Assembly (NCBI GenBank): GCA_028752905.1
Contig: JAQNBH010000010.1
Coordinates: 11,978,993-12,042,992 of the forward strand
DNA length: 64,000 nucleotides
Source: Cladorhizidae sp. MBARI D1340-BT2
Taxonomy: Eukaryota > Porifera > Demospongiae > Poecilosclerida > Cladorhizidae
Direction: 5' to 3'
The notes under the pieces were generated by a model. That model was given only the letters and a program-made list of their open reading frames with translations. It was not told the DNA's origin and ran no database searches. A program made the position numbers and the translations under genes. Shown piece after piece: positions 11,701 through 23,700 of the stretch. Position 1 is the stretch's first letter. Every line of letters begins with the position of its first letter.

Positions 11701-14700
11701 AGGCCTATACAGTGAAGTTTCTATCGGAAATCCCTACCACAGACCTGTACAATGAAGTTTCTATTAGATATCTCTGCCACAGACCTATACAGTGAAGATT
11801 CTATTAGAAATCTCTGCCACAGACCTATACAGTGAAGATTCTATTAGAAATCTCTGCCACAGACCTATACAGTGAAGTTTCTATTAGAAATCTCTGCCAC
11901 AGACCTGTACAGTGAAGATTCTATTAGAAATCTCTGCCACAGACCTATACAGTGAAGATTCTATTAGAAATCTCTGCCACAGACCTATACAGTGAAGTTT
12001 CTATTAGAAATCTCTGCCACAGACCTGTACAGTGAAGATTCTATTAGAAATCTCTGCCACAGACCTATACAGTGAAGTTTCTATTAGAAATCTCTGCCAC
12101 AGACCTATACAGTGAAGTTTCTATTAGAAATCTCTGCACAGACCTATTCAGTGAAGTTTCTATTGGAAATCTCCGCCACAGGCCTATACAGTGAAGTTTC
12201 TATCGGAAATCCCTACCACAGACCTGTACAATGAAGTTTCTATTAGATATCTCTGCCACAGACCTATACAGTGAAGATTCTATTAGAAATCTCTGCCACA
12301 GACCTATACAGTGAAGATTCTATTAGAAATCTCTGCCACAGACCTATACAGTGAAGTTTCTATTAGAAATCTCTGCCACAGACCTGTACAGTGAAGATTC
12401 TATTAGAAATCTCTGCCACAGACCTATACAGTGAAGATTCTATTAGAAATCTCCGCCACAGGCCTATACAGTGAAGTTTCTATCGGAAATCCCTACCACA
12501 GACCTGTACAATGAAGTTTCTATTAGATATCTCTGCCACAGACCTATACAGTGAAGATTCTATTAGAAATCTCTGCCACAGACCTATACAGTGAAGATTC
12601 TATTAGAAATCTCTGCCACAGACCTATACAGTGAAGTTTCTATTAGAAATCTCTGCCACAGACCTGTACAGTGAAGATTCTATTAGAAATCTCTGCCACA
12701 GACCTATACAGTGAAGATTCTATTAGAAATCTCTGCCACAGACCTATACAGTGAAGTTTCTATTAGAAATCTCTGCCACAGACCTGTACAGTGAAGATTC
12801 TATTAGAAATCTCTGCCACAGACCTATACAGTGAAGTTTCTATTAGAAATCTCTGCCACAGACCTATACAGTGAAGTTTCTATTGGAAATCTCTACCACA
12901 GACCTGTACAATGAAGTTTCTATTAGATATCTCTGCCACAGACCTATACAGTGAAGATTCTATTAGAAATCTCTGCCACAGACCTATACAGTGAAGATTC
13001 TATTAGAAATCTCTGCCACAGACCTATACAGTGAAGTTTCTATTAGAAATCTCTGCCACAGACCTGTACAGTGAAGATTCTATTAGAAATCTCTGTGGTT
13101 TTCTAATAGAATCTTCACTGTACAGGTCTGTACAGTGAAGATTCTATTAGAAATCTCTGCCACAGACCTATACAGTGAAGTTTCTATTAGAAATCTCTGC
13201 CACAGACCTGTACAGTGAAGATTCTATTAGAAATCTCTGCCACAGACCTATACAGTGAAGTTTCTATTAGAAATCTCTGCCACAGACCTATACAGTGAAG
13301 TTTCTATTAGAAATCTCTGCCACAGACCTATTCAGTGAAGTTTCTATTGGAAATCTCTGCCACAGACCTATACAGTGAAGTTTCTATTAGAAATCTCTGC
13401 CACAGACCTATTCAGTGAAGTTTCTATTGGAAATCTCTGCCACAGACCTATAAAGTGAAGATTCTATTAGAAATCTCTGCCACAGACCTATACAGTGAAG
13501 ATTCTATTAGAAATCTCTGCCACAGACCTATACAGTGAAGTTTCTATTAGAAATCTCTGCCACAGACCTGTACAGTGAAGATTCTATTAGAAATCTCTGC
13601 CACAGACCTGTACAGTGAAGTTTATATTGGAATTCTCTGCCACAGGCCTATACAGTGAAGTTTCTATTAGAAATCTCTGCCACAGACCTATACAGTGAAG
13701 TTTCTATTAGAAATCTCTGCCACAGACCTATACAGTGAAGTTTCTATTAGAAATCTCTGCCACAGACCTATACAGTGAAGTTTCTATTAGAAATCTCTGC
13801 CACAGACCTATACAGTGAAGTTTCTATTAGAAATCTCTGCCACAGACCTATTCAGTGAAGTTTCTATTAGAAATCTCTGCCACAGACCTATACAGTGAAG
13901 TTTCTATTAGAAATCTCTGCCACAGACCTATAAAGTTTATGTTTGTAGCACATTTTGGGGGAAATTTTTGGGGGGTGGATTTTTTTTTTAATTAAAAAAT
14001 ATATATATATACATGAGGTCACCCATCCCAAGCTGTGATGTCATCTAAACATAAAAAACAACAACTTAGATTGCCACCTAGTCCCTGGACCCCCTTCATG
14101 GATCCTCTAGGGGAACACTAGGAATCCCATGGTCCTAGCCAGCGTGAGGTCGCATTACTAATGCACTGATGCTGAGGATTATGGCAGCAGAGAGAACCTA
14201 ACCTTGGCAAGGTGAGGTGTGTCTTATGGCAGCAGAGAGAACCTAACCTTGGCAAGGTGAGGTGTGTCTTATGGCAGCAGAGAGAACCTAACCTTGGCAA
14301 GGTGAGTGTGTGTCTTATGGCAGCAGAGAGAACCTAACCTTGGCAAGGTGAGGTGTGTCTTATGGCAGCAGAGAGAGAACCTAACCTTGGCAAGGTGAGG
14401 TGTGTCTTATGGCAGCAGAGAGAACCTAACCTTGGCAAGGTGAGGTATGTCTTATGGCAGCAGAGAGAACCTAACCATGGCAAGGTGAGTGTGTGTCTTA
14501 TGGCAGCAGAGAGAACCTAACCTTGGCAAGGTGAGTGTGTGTCTTATGGTAGCAGAGAGAACCTAACCTTGGCAAGGTGAGGTGTGTCTTATGGCAGCAG
14601 AGAGAACCTAACCTTGGCAAGGTGAGTGTGTGTCTTATGGCAGCAGAGAGAGAACCTAACCTTGGCAAGGTGAGGTGTGTCTTATGGCAGCAGAGAGAGA

Positions 14701-17700
14701 ACCTAACCTTGGCAAGGTGAGGTGTGTCTTATGGCAGCAGAGAGAACCTAACCTTGGCAAGGTGAGGTATGTCTTATGGCAGCAGAGAGAACTAACCATG
14801 GCAAGGTGAGTGTGTGTCTTATGGCAGCAGAGAGAACCTAACCTTGGCAAGGTGAGTGTGTGTCTTATGGTAGCAGAGAGAACCTAACCTTGGCAAGGTG
14901 AGGTGTGTCTTATGGCAGCAGAGAGAACCTAACCTTGGCAAGGTGAGTGTGTGTCTTATGGCAGCAGAGAGAACCTAACCTTGGCAAGGTGAGTGTGTGT
15001 CTTATGGCAGCAGAGAGAACCTAACCTTGGCAAGGTGAGTGTGTGTCTTATGGCAGCAGAGAGAACCTAACCTTGGCAAGGTGAGGTGTGTCTTATGGCA
15101 GCAGAGAGAACCTAACCTTGGCAAGGTGAGTGTGTGTCTTATGGCAGCAGAGAGAACCTAACCTTGGCAAGGTGAGGTGTGTCTTATGGCAGCAGAGAGA
15201 ACCTAACCTTGGCAAGGTGAGTGTGTGTCTTATGGCAGCAGAGAGAACCTAACCTTGGCAAGGTGAGGTGTGTCTTATGGCAGCAGAGAGAACCTAACCT
15301 TGGCAAGGTGAGGTGTGTCTTATGGCAGCAGAGAGAACCTAACCTTGGCAAGGTGAGGTGTGTCTTATGGCAGCAGAGAGAACCTAACCTTGGCAAGGTG
15401 AGTGTGTGTCTTATGGCAGCAGAGAGAACCTAACCTTGGCAAGGTGAGGGTGTGTCTTAGGAAGATGCCACTGGAGGAGTGGGGGTACATCTGCGAGGAG
15501 AGGAGGACCAAGAGCAGCTGCAAGGCCTGCACGTGCACGTCGTATGTGAAGGGCCTACAACAGCAACAGCAACAACAAGAACAACAGCAACAACAACAAC
15601 ACAAGAATTGATTTATTAACAACACACATACACACACACCATGAAACTCTACATGGATGCCACCATATCTTCATCAAACATGTAGTTAAGAGTCTATCAC
15701 ACACCTCTGGTGTTGTCATCAATCCCCTTGTCATCCATGGATGGCCAAGTCTCTAAGGATACCCACGGATTCTCTGACAGACGGGGCATGGACTATATGT
15801 GGACATCAGTGGACGGTCCGTGGACATCCCTAGTGACTGGGTCATCCATGGATGATATGGGATTGACGACAATACCACCGGATGACCTCAAGTTTACAGA
15901 CAAGGTTTGTATGTATATATCACCAGATTTGATTGTGTGGGGGTAGCAAGCAATGAAGGTGGTGTGTGGCACACCAGCAATGAAGATGTGGTGTGTGGCA
16001 CACTAGCAATGAAGGTGGTGTGTGGCACACCAGCAATGAAGGTAGTGTGTGTGGCACACCAGCAATGAAGGCAGTGTGTTGCACACACAGTTCAGAGGTG
16101 CCGGGACCACCAGGTAGGACCAGACCATACTGTGGGTATGTCCAGCATTGCTTCTTTTAAAAATCTTTCATAATTCAATGACACCTTTACTGATATACTA
16201 CTAACAGTGTTTCAAGTGTCAGCTCATTATTGTCAACCATTCTTGAGTTATGATACTTTCTATGCTGCCAGTTCATTGTATACCGGTTAAGAAATGGACG
16301 AGAAGAAGCATGAGTAACACGGCTTCCCATTGAGCATGGAAGACACGCAAACATCTATAAATCAGGCAATGCTTCCATTTAGTAAACATACTGTTAAATG
16401 ACACGTTCTTTGCTCCTGATCAGTTTTTCTCAACCCTTTTTTCTGGTAGAGTCCAATGTGCACTCACCTCACCTCCTAGTAATGAAAAAGGGCTCACCTC
16501 ACCTCCTAGTAATGAAAAAGGGCTCACCTCACCTCCTAGTAATGAAAAAGGCTCACCTCACCTCCTAGTAATGAAAAAGGGCTCACCTCACCTGCCAGTA
16601 ATGAAAAAGGGCTCACCTCACCTCCCAGTAATGAAAAAGGGCTCACCTCACCTCCCAGCTCCCAGTAATGAAAAAGGGCTCACCTCACCTCCCAGTAATG
16701 AAAAAGGACTAACCTCACCTCCCAGTAATGAAAAAGGGCTCACCTCACCTGCCAGTAATGAAAAGGGCTCACCTTACCTCCCAGTAATGAAAAAGGACTC
16801 ACCTCACCTCCCAGTAATGAAAAAGGGCTCACCTCACCTGCCAGTAATGAAAAAGGCTCACCTCACCTCCCAGTATTGAAAAAGGGCTCACCTCACCTCC
16901 TAGTATTGAAAAAGGGCTCACCTCACCTGCCAGTAATGAAAAAGGCTCACCTCACCTCCTAGTATTGAAAAAGGGCTCACCTCACCTGCCAGTAATGAAA
17001 AAGGGCTCACCTCACCTCCCAGTAATGAAAAAGGGCCCACCTCACCTCCCAGTAATGAAAAAGGGCTCACCTCACCTCCTAGTAATGAAAAAGGCTCACC
17101 TCACCTCCCAGTAATGAAAAAGGCTCACCTCACCTCCCAGTAATGAAAAAGGGCCCACCTCACCTCCCAGTAATGAAAAAGGGCTCACCTCACCTCCCAG
17201 TAATGAAAAAGGGCTCACCTCACCTCATAGTAATGAAAAAGGGCTCACCTCACCTCCTAGTAATGAAAAAGGCTCACCTCACCTCCCAGTAATGAAAAAG
17301 GGCTCACCTCACCTGCCAGTAATGAAAAAGGGCTCACCTCACCTCCCAGTAATGAAAAAGGGCCTCCCAGTAATGAAAAAGGGCTCACCTCACCTCCCAG
17401 TAATGAAAAAGGGCTCACCTCACCTCCCAGTAATGAAAAAGGGCTCACCTCATCTGCCACTGCCAGTAATGACTCACCTCAACTGCCAGTAATGAAAAAG
17501 GCTCACCTCACTTGCCAGTAATGAAAAAGGGCTCACCTCACCTCCCAATAATGAAAAAGGGCTCACCTCACCTTCCAGTAATGAAAAAGGGCTCACATCA
17601 TCTGCCAGTAATGAAAAAGGGCTCACCTCACCTCCCAGTAATGAAAAAGGGCTCACCTCACCTCCCAGTAATGAAAAAGGGCTCACATCATCTGCCAGTA

Positions 17701-20700
17701 AGTAATGAAAAAGGACTACCTCACCTCCCAGTAATGAAAAAAGGCTCACCTCACCTTCCAGTAATGAAAAAGGGCTCACCTCATCTGCCACTGCCAGTAA
17801 TGACTCACCTCAACTACCAGTAATGAAAAAGGCTCACCTCACCTGCCAGTAATGAAAAAGGGCTCACCTCACCTCCTAGTAATGAAAAAGGGCTCACCTC
17901 ACCTCCCAGTAATGAGAAAGGGCTCACCTCACCTGCCAGTAATGAAAAAGGGCTCACCTCACCTGCCAGTAATGAAAAAGGCTCACCTCACCTCCCAGTA
18001 ATGAAAAAGGACTCACCTCACCTCCTAGTAATGAAAAAGGGCTCACCTCACCTCCCAGTAATGAAAAAGGGCTCACCTCACCTCCCAGTAATGAAAAAGG
18101 GCTCACCTCACCTCCCAGTAATGAAAAAGGGCTCACCTCACCTGCCAGTAATGAAAAAGGGCTCACCTCACCTCCCAGTAATGAAAAAGGGCTCACCTCA
18201 CCTTCCAGTAATGAAAAAGGGCTCACCCCATCTGCCACTGCCAGTAATGACTCACCTCAACTGCCAGTATTAATGAAAAAGGCTCACCTCACCTCCCAGT
18301 AATGAAAAAGGACTACTTCACCTCCCATTAATGAAAAAGGGCTCACCTCACCTCCCAGTAATGAAAAAGGGCTCACCTCACCTCCCAGTAATGAAAAAGG
18401 GCTCACCTCACCTCCCAGTAATGAAAAAGGACTACCTCACCTCCCATTAATGAAAAAGGGCTCACCTCACCTCCCAGTAATGAAAAAGGGCTCACCTCAC
18501 CTCCCAGTAATGAAAAAGGGCTCACCTCACCTCCCAGTAATGAAAAAGGACTACCTCACCTCCCATTAATGAAAAAGGGCTCACCTCACCTCCCAGTAAT
18601 GAAAAAGGACTCACCTCACCTTCCAGTAAATGAAAAAGGGCTCACCTCACCTCCCAGTAATGAAAAAGGGCTCACCTCACCTCCCAGTAATGAAAAAGGG
18701 CTCACCTCACCTTCCAGTAATGAAAAAGGGCTCACCTCATCTGCCACTGCCAGTAATGACTCACCTCAACTGCCAGTATTAATGAAAAAGGCTCACCTCA
18801 CTTACCAGTAATGAAAAGGACTCACCTCACCTCCCAGTAATGAAAAAGGGCTCACCTCAAATGAAAAAGGGCTCACCTCACCTCTCAGAATGAAAAGCAG
18901 TTACTAGGAGGGTAAGTGATCTTCATAAGAGTAGCCACAAGTGTTGATTTTCGTGTAAAAATTTCCATCTTGATTTTATGACCTCTTTATTGTCAGTAAT
19001 TAAAGTCATATATACTGTAGTTGATGCAAACTATGCAAATATCACTGGAAAGCACAGAGAAAGGTGACCTTTTGAGACCCAAATGGAAGTTCAAACTTCA
19101 ATCACACACATGAAAGGATTTCTCTTTTAACCATTTCACTGGTATGGTAACTTTATTTCATAAACACAACCTATGTGAAGATATGCCTTGCTATCTCAGC
19201 AACACTTCGTAAAACTCCCTAGCAACCATACGAAATGTGATAGCATTCGTATTGACCAACATTGTGGTTAGTGTTTGTTGTCATAGAAACATACCGCAAA
19301 ACCACGTTGAGGTGAATCTCATTTGAACTTGACTTCTTGTTTTGGTGTGTGTTGAGCCAGTGAAAATAATAAGCTACCCTCATGTTATAAGTTACAAGGA
19401 AAAGGAAAATACAAGGTGTACCGTGAATACTCTAATAACATAAGGCAATAAGGTGAATAGGTTTCAGGAGACTCTAAAACGAAGTGCCATAATCACAGGA
19501 AGGAGTGTTGTGAATGAATGTGTCTTCATAACAATGAAAGCATATTATTTACGTGTTCAGTGTACCACAAGTTGATATTTTGATCTGAATTATTACATTC
19601 CAGAAGTTTGAATACCTATATGCATGCTAGCCCAATACATGACATCACAATGAGTCACATGACTATGAACACATGTACAACACATGTAACACAGACAAGA
19701 AAATACCTGCAGAAGCCAATAAATGCAACAAATAACAACAGATTGAAGCAACACAGGAGACTACTGGTGAGATCTGCCATGGTGTGATGTTTGAAGAAAA
19801 ACAAAACAGTCCTTCTTTGTGACACACAGTTGCACCGATTTGCTCAAATTAACATTTTTTTCCATGGACTACCTGCGAACAAGGAAACTAAATCAGCCTT
19901 TGCAGTTCATGTTACTCACTGTAGAACCAGAGAAGCCCTACTCTATGCAACGACTGTTTCCATTAGGCGCTAAAACGTAGTACACACGTGGTCAAGCGAG
20001 CAGTGTAAATGAATTTCGTTAAAATTCCTTTAAAATTTATCTTCTAACCTCTTCTAACCTCGCACCTAATGAAAAAAGTCATTGTATTCAGTAGAGGCAC
20101 TGGTGCTAATTTCAGCTCTCTAAGCACTTCAGATATTTATGCACACTCGGGTTTTGAGGTTGCCCCTACTTTAGCTCCAGTAACTTGGCTATAGTTATAC
20201 CTATGGGAAACGTTTTAGTATCAAAAGAGAGCACACAGAGAGACCTATCTTTTGAGCTATATATCAAGTTCATATCATGAAGTTTGCAGAATCTACGGAG
20301 CTATAAAGTGGTAACCACAAGTTTATTAACACTTGCTACTACTTTATGGTTTTGTCCCCCCTTAACTAACATTACTCCCTGTAATTAACATTAACGTGAT
20401 TAACACTGCCCCCTGAAACTAACATTACTCCCTGTGATTAATGTTACCATGATTAACACTGCCCCCTGAAACTAACATTACTCCGTGATTAACATTACCG
20501 CTTGTAATTAGCATCGAACCTTGGACTCCCCCCTGTAATTAACACTAGCCCCCTGCAATTAATGTTACCCCCTGTGATTAAGCAGTACTCACAGCAGAGA
20601 AACTTCAGACATCAGAGTGACCAGGCAGTCCACCAGCTGTTTAGACAACAGCGTCTTCATGGCTAAGATTTCCTCCGGATTAATGGCTACCCTCTCCACT

Positions 20701-23700
20701 TTATCTCCAGCACACCCACCATAATTAGCCACACCTCCAGTCACACCCGCTTCCTGATGTTCGTCGCCGATGCCCGCCGCCTGACTAGCGAGCGTGTCCA
20801 AATAAGGAATAGAAACAGGTAAATCCTGACGACGATTTTGATGATGATGACTTGACACGGTCTCCTTAGCACCAACTGATTGTCCATGATTGACACTAAC
20901 ACGACTTGATTCCAAATCTTTAGATGTCAGTCTCTCCTCTGTTGTGCTATGAGCGACAGTAGCGGTGGAGGACGATGACGGGGTTTCCAAGGAGGTGATT
21001 TGTCGCACGGTTTGGGCTCCATCAAGTTGGAGGATGGCCTCGACCTCCGAGAGGTTTTCCAGGATGTGTTTCAGGACCAGTCTAGTCAAGAGCAGTGCAT
21101 TGTGGACTTGCCACGTAGTGAGGTTGCTATGGTAACAAAGAGGGAGGGAGAGAGATGATTGTTGGTGGCAAGCAAAGCGTTGCACTACAGCATCAATATA
21201 GGGAGTCAGAGCTGTATGGTGACATTAGGATCAGCCCACCCTAGCCCTAGTTTAAGACCTAGCCTAGCCCAAGACCTAGCCATAGCTTTATACATACGTA
21301 ACCTAACTCTACCATTAAAGCTAGCATAGCCCTAGACCCAGCCTGGCCCTAGCTTTAGAGTAGCCTAGCCCTACTTTAACCCTAACCTTAGACCACCCAA
21401 GCCCTAGCTATAGACCTAGCCTAGCCCTGGCCTTAGACCTAGCCTAGCCCCTGGCCTTAGACCTAGCATAGCCCTGGCCTTAGACCTAGCCTAGCCCTGG
21501 CCTTAGACCTAGCCTAGCCCTGGCCTTAGACCTAGCCTAGCCCTGGCCTTAGACCTAGCCTAGCCTGGCCTTAGACCTAGCCTAGCCCCTGGCCTTAGAC
21601 CTAGCATAGCCCTGGCCTTAGACCTAGCCTAGCCTGGCCTTAGACCTAGCCTAGCCCTGGCCTTAGCCCTAGCCTGGCCCTGGCCTTAGACCTAGCCTAG
21701 CCCTGGCCTTAGACCTAGCCTAGCCCTGGCCTTAGACCTGGCCTAGCCCTGGCCTTAGACCTGGCCTTAGACCTGGCCTGGCCTGGCCTTAGACCTAGCC
21801 TAGCCCTGGCCTTAGCCCTAGCCTGGCCCTGGCCTTAGACCTAGCCTAGCCCTGGCCTTAGACCTAGCCTAGCCCTGGCCTTAGACCTGGCATAGCCCTG
21901 GCCTTAGACCTAGCCTAGCCTGGCCTTAGACCTAGCCTAGCCCTAGCCTAGCCCCGGCCTTAGACCTAGCCTAGCCCTGGCCTTAGACCTAGCCTAGCCC
22001 TGGCCTTAGACCTGGCATAGCCCTGGCCTTAGACCTAGCCTAGCCTGGCCTTAGACATAGCCTAGCCCTGGCCTTAGACCTAGCCTAGCCCTGGCCTTAG
22101 ACCTAGCCTAGCCCTGGCCTTAGACCTGGCATAGCCCTGGCCTTAGACCTAGCCTAGCCTGGCCTTAGACCTAGCCTAGCCCTGGCCTTAGACCTAGCCT
22201 AGCCCTAGCCTAGCCCCGGCCTTAGCCCTAGCCTGGCCCTGGCCTTAGACCTGGCCTAGCCCCGGCCTTAGACCTAGCCTAGCCCTGGCCTTAGACCTAG
22301 CCTAGCCCTGGCCTTAGACCTAGCCTAGACCTGGCCTTAGACCTGGCCTAGCCCTAGACCTGGCCTTAGACCTGGCCTAGCCTGGCCTTAGACATAGCCT
22401 AGCCCTGGCCTTAGACCTAGCCTAGCCCTGGCCTTAGACCTGGCCTAGCCCTAGACCTGGCCTTAGACCTGGCCTAGCCTGGCCCTAGACCTAGCCTAGC
22501 CCTGGCCCTAGACCTAGCCTAGCCCTGGCCTTAGACCTAGCCTAGCCCTGGCCTTAGACCTAGCCTAGCCCTGGCCTTAGACCTAGCCTAGCCTGGCCTT
22601 AGACCTAGCCTAGCCCTGGCCTTAGACCTGGCCTAGCCCTAGCCTTAGACCTGGCCTAGCCCTGGCCTTAGACCTAGCCTAGCCTGGCCTTAGACCTAGC
22701 CTAGCCCTGGCCTTAGACCTAGCCTAGCCCCGGCCTTAGACCTAGCCTAGCCTGGCCTTAGACCTGGCATAGCCCTGGCCTTAGACCTAGCCTAGCCCCG
22801 GCCTTAGACCTAGCCTAGCCCTGGCCTTAGACCTAGCCTAGCCCTGGCCTTAGAGCTACATAGCTAGACCTAACCCTAGCCTTTGTATTAGGCAGGCAAC
22901 AGCTTCAAATGTTTGCCTCCATCAGGGACTTCTTAAAGACTCGATGCAACAAGGGAGAAAAACAAAAAGGTTTTTGGATGCAATGCCCACGCTCGCCCCA
23001 TGAAGAAAGTGACCTTGAACAACCTCTACAAGCACATGAGAATACAGCAGCCATCAACACTGTGGGCTCAAGGTAAGGCTCGACTTTCTTTAATCACTAG
23101 GGTGTGGTTTCTCTAATTCAACATCCATTCCCCCACAAAACACAACAAAAAAAGTTATTATTACTATAGCCTGTGAGCTGCAGGGAAACAGTATCACAAG
23201 CTCGGAGCTGCGGGGAAGGCAAGAGCATCTAGTCGAACGTCGAGTGAATAAAAATTGAAGTTGATTAGTTTATGTTTGTCTTGCATTAGTCTAGTTTATG
23301 TTAGTCTTGTATTAGTCTAGTTTATGTTAGTCTTGCATTAGTCTAGTTTATGTTAGTCTTGCATTAGTCTAGTTTATGTTTGTCTTGTATTAGTCTAGTT
23401 TATGTTTGTCTTGCATTAGTCTAGTTTATGTTAGTCTTGCATTAGTCTAGTTTATGTTAGTCTTGCATTAGTCTAGTTTATGTTTGTCTTGCATTAGTCT
23501 AGTTTATGTTAGTCTTGCATTAGTCTAGTTTATGTTAGTCTTGCATTAGTCTAGTTTATGTTAGTCTTGCATTAGTCTAGTTTATGTTAGTCTTGCATTA
23601 GTCTAGTTTATGTTAGTCTTGCATTAGTCTAGTTTATGTTTGTCTTGCATTAGTCTAGTTTATGTTAGTCTTGTATTAGTCTAGTTTATGTTAGTCTTGC

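Larger units (their letters stand above)
8768..13936. repeat. 40-bp satellite array, about 125 copies (5.2 kb), intron 5
   Basis: Basic unit CAGACCTATACAGTGAAG(T/A)TT + CTATTAGAAATCTCTGCCA. Variant units (CTATTGG, CTATCGG, CCGCCACAGG, AATGAAG, GTGACGATT) recur in fixed order and form higher-order blocks. The GTGACGATT-containing block returns at about 9141, 9581, 10101, 10541, 10901 and 11541, so 440-bp (11-unit) spacing is common. The 3' third is more homogeneous. A 167-bp foreign segment splits it at 9891-10057, and one inverted unit sits at 13100-13153. Two units are one base short (near 11178 and 12135). Confidence 0.97.

Noticed and set aside
15221..15433. Repeat peptides on both strands of the 45/46-bp array
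   Set aside because: Mixed 45- and 46-bp units break the frame, and the array is explained by the exon 5 boundary.
16571..18811. Ser/Pro/Lys repeat proteins in the 30-bp array
   Set aside because: Frames end at each one-base indel; there is no start context or homology, and the array lies in an intron.
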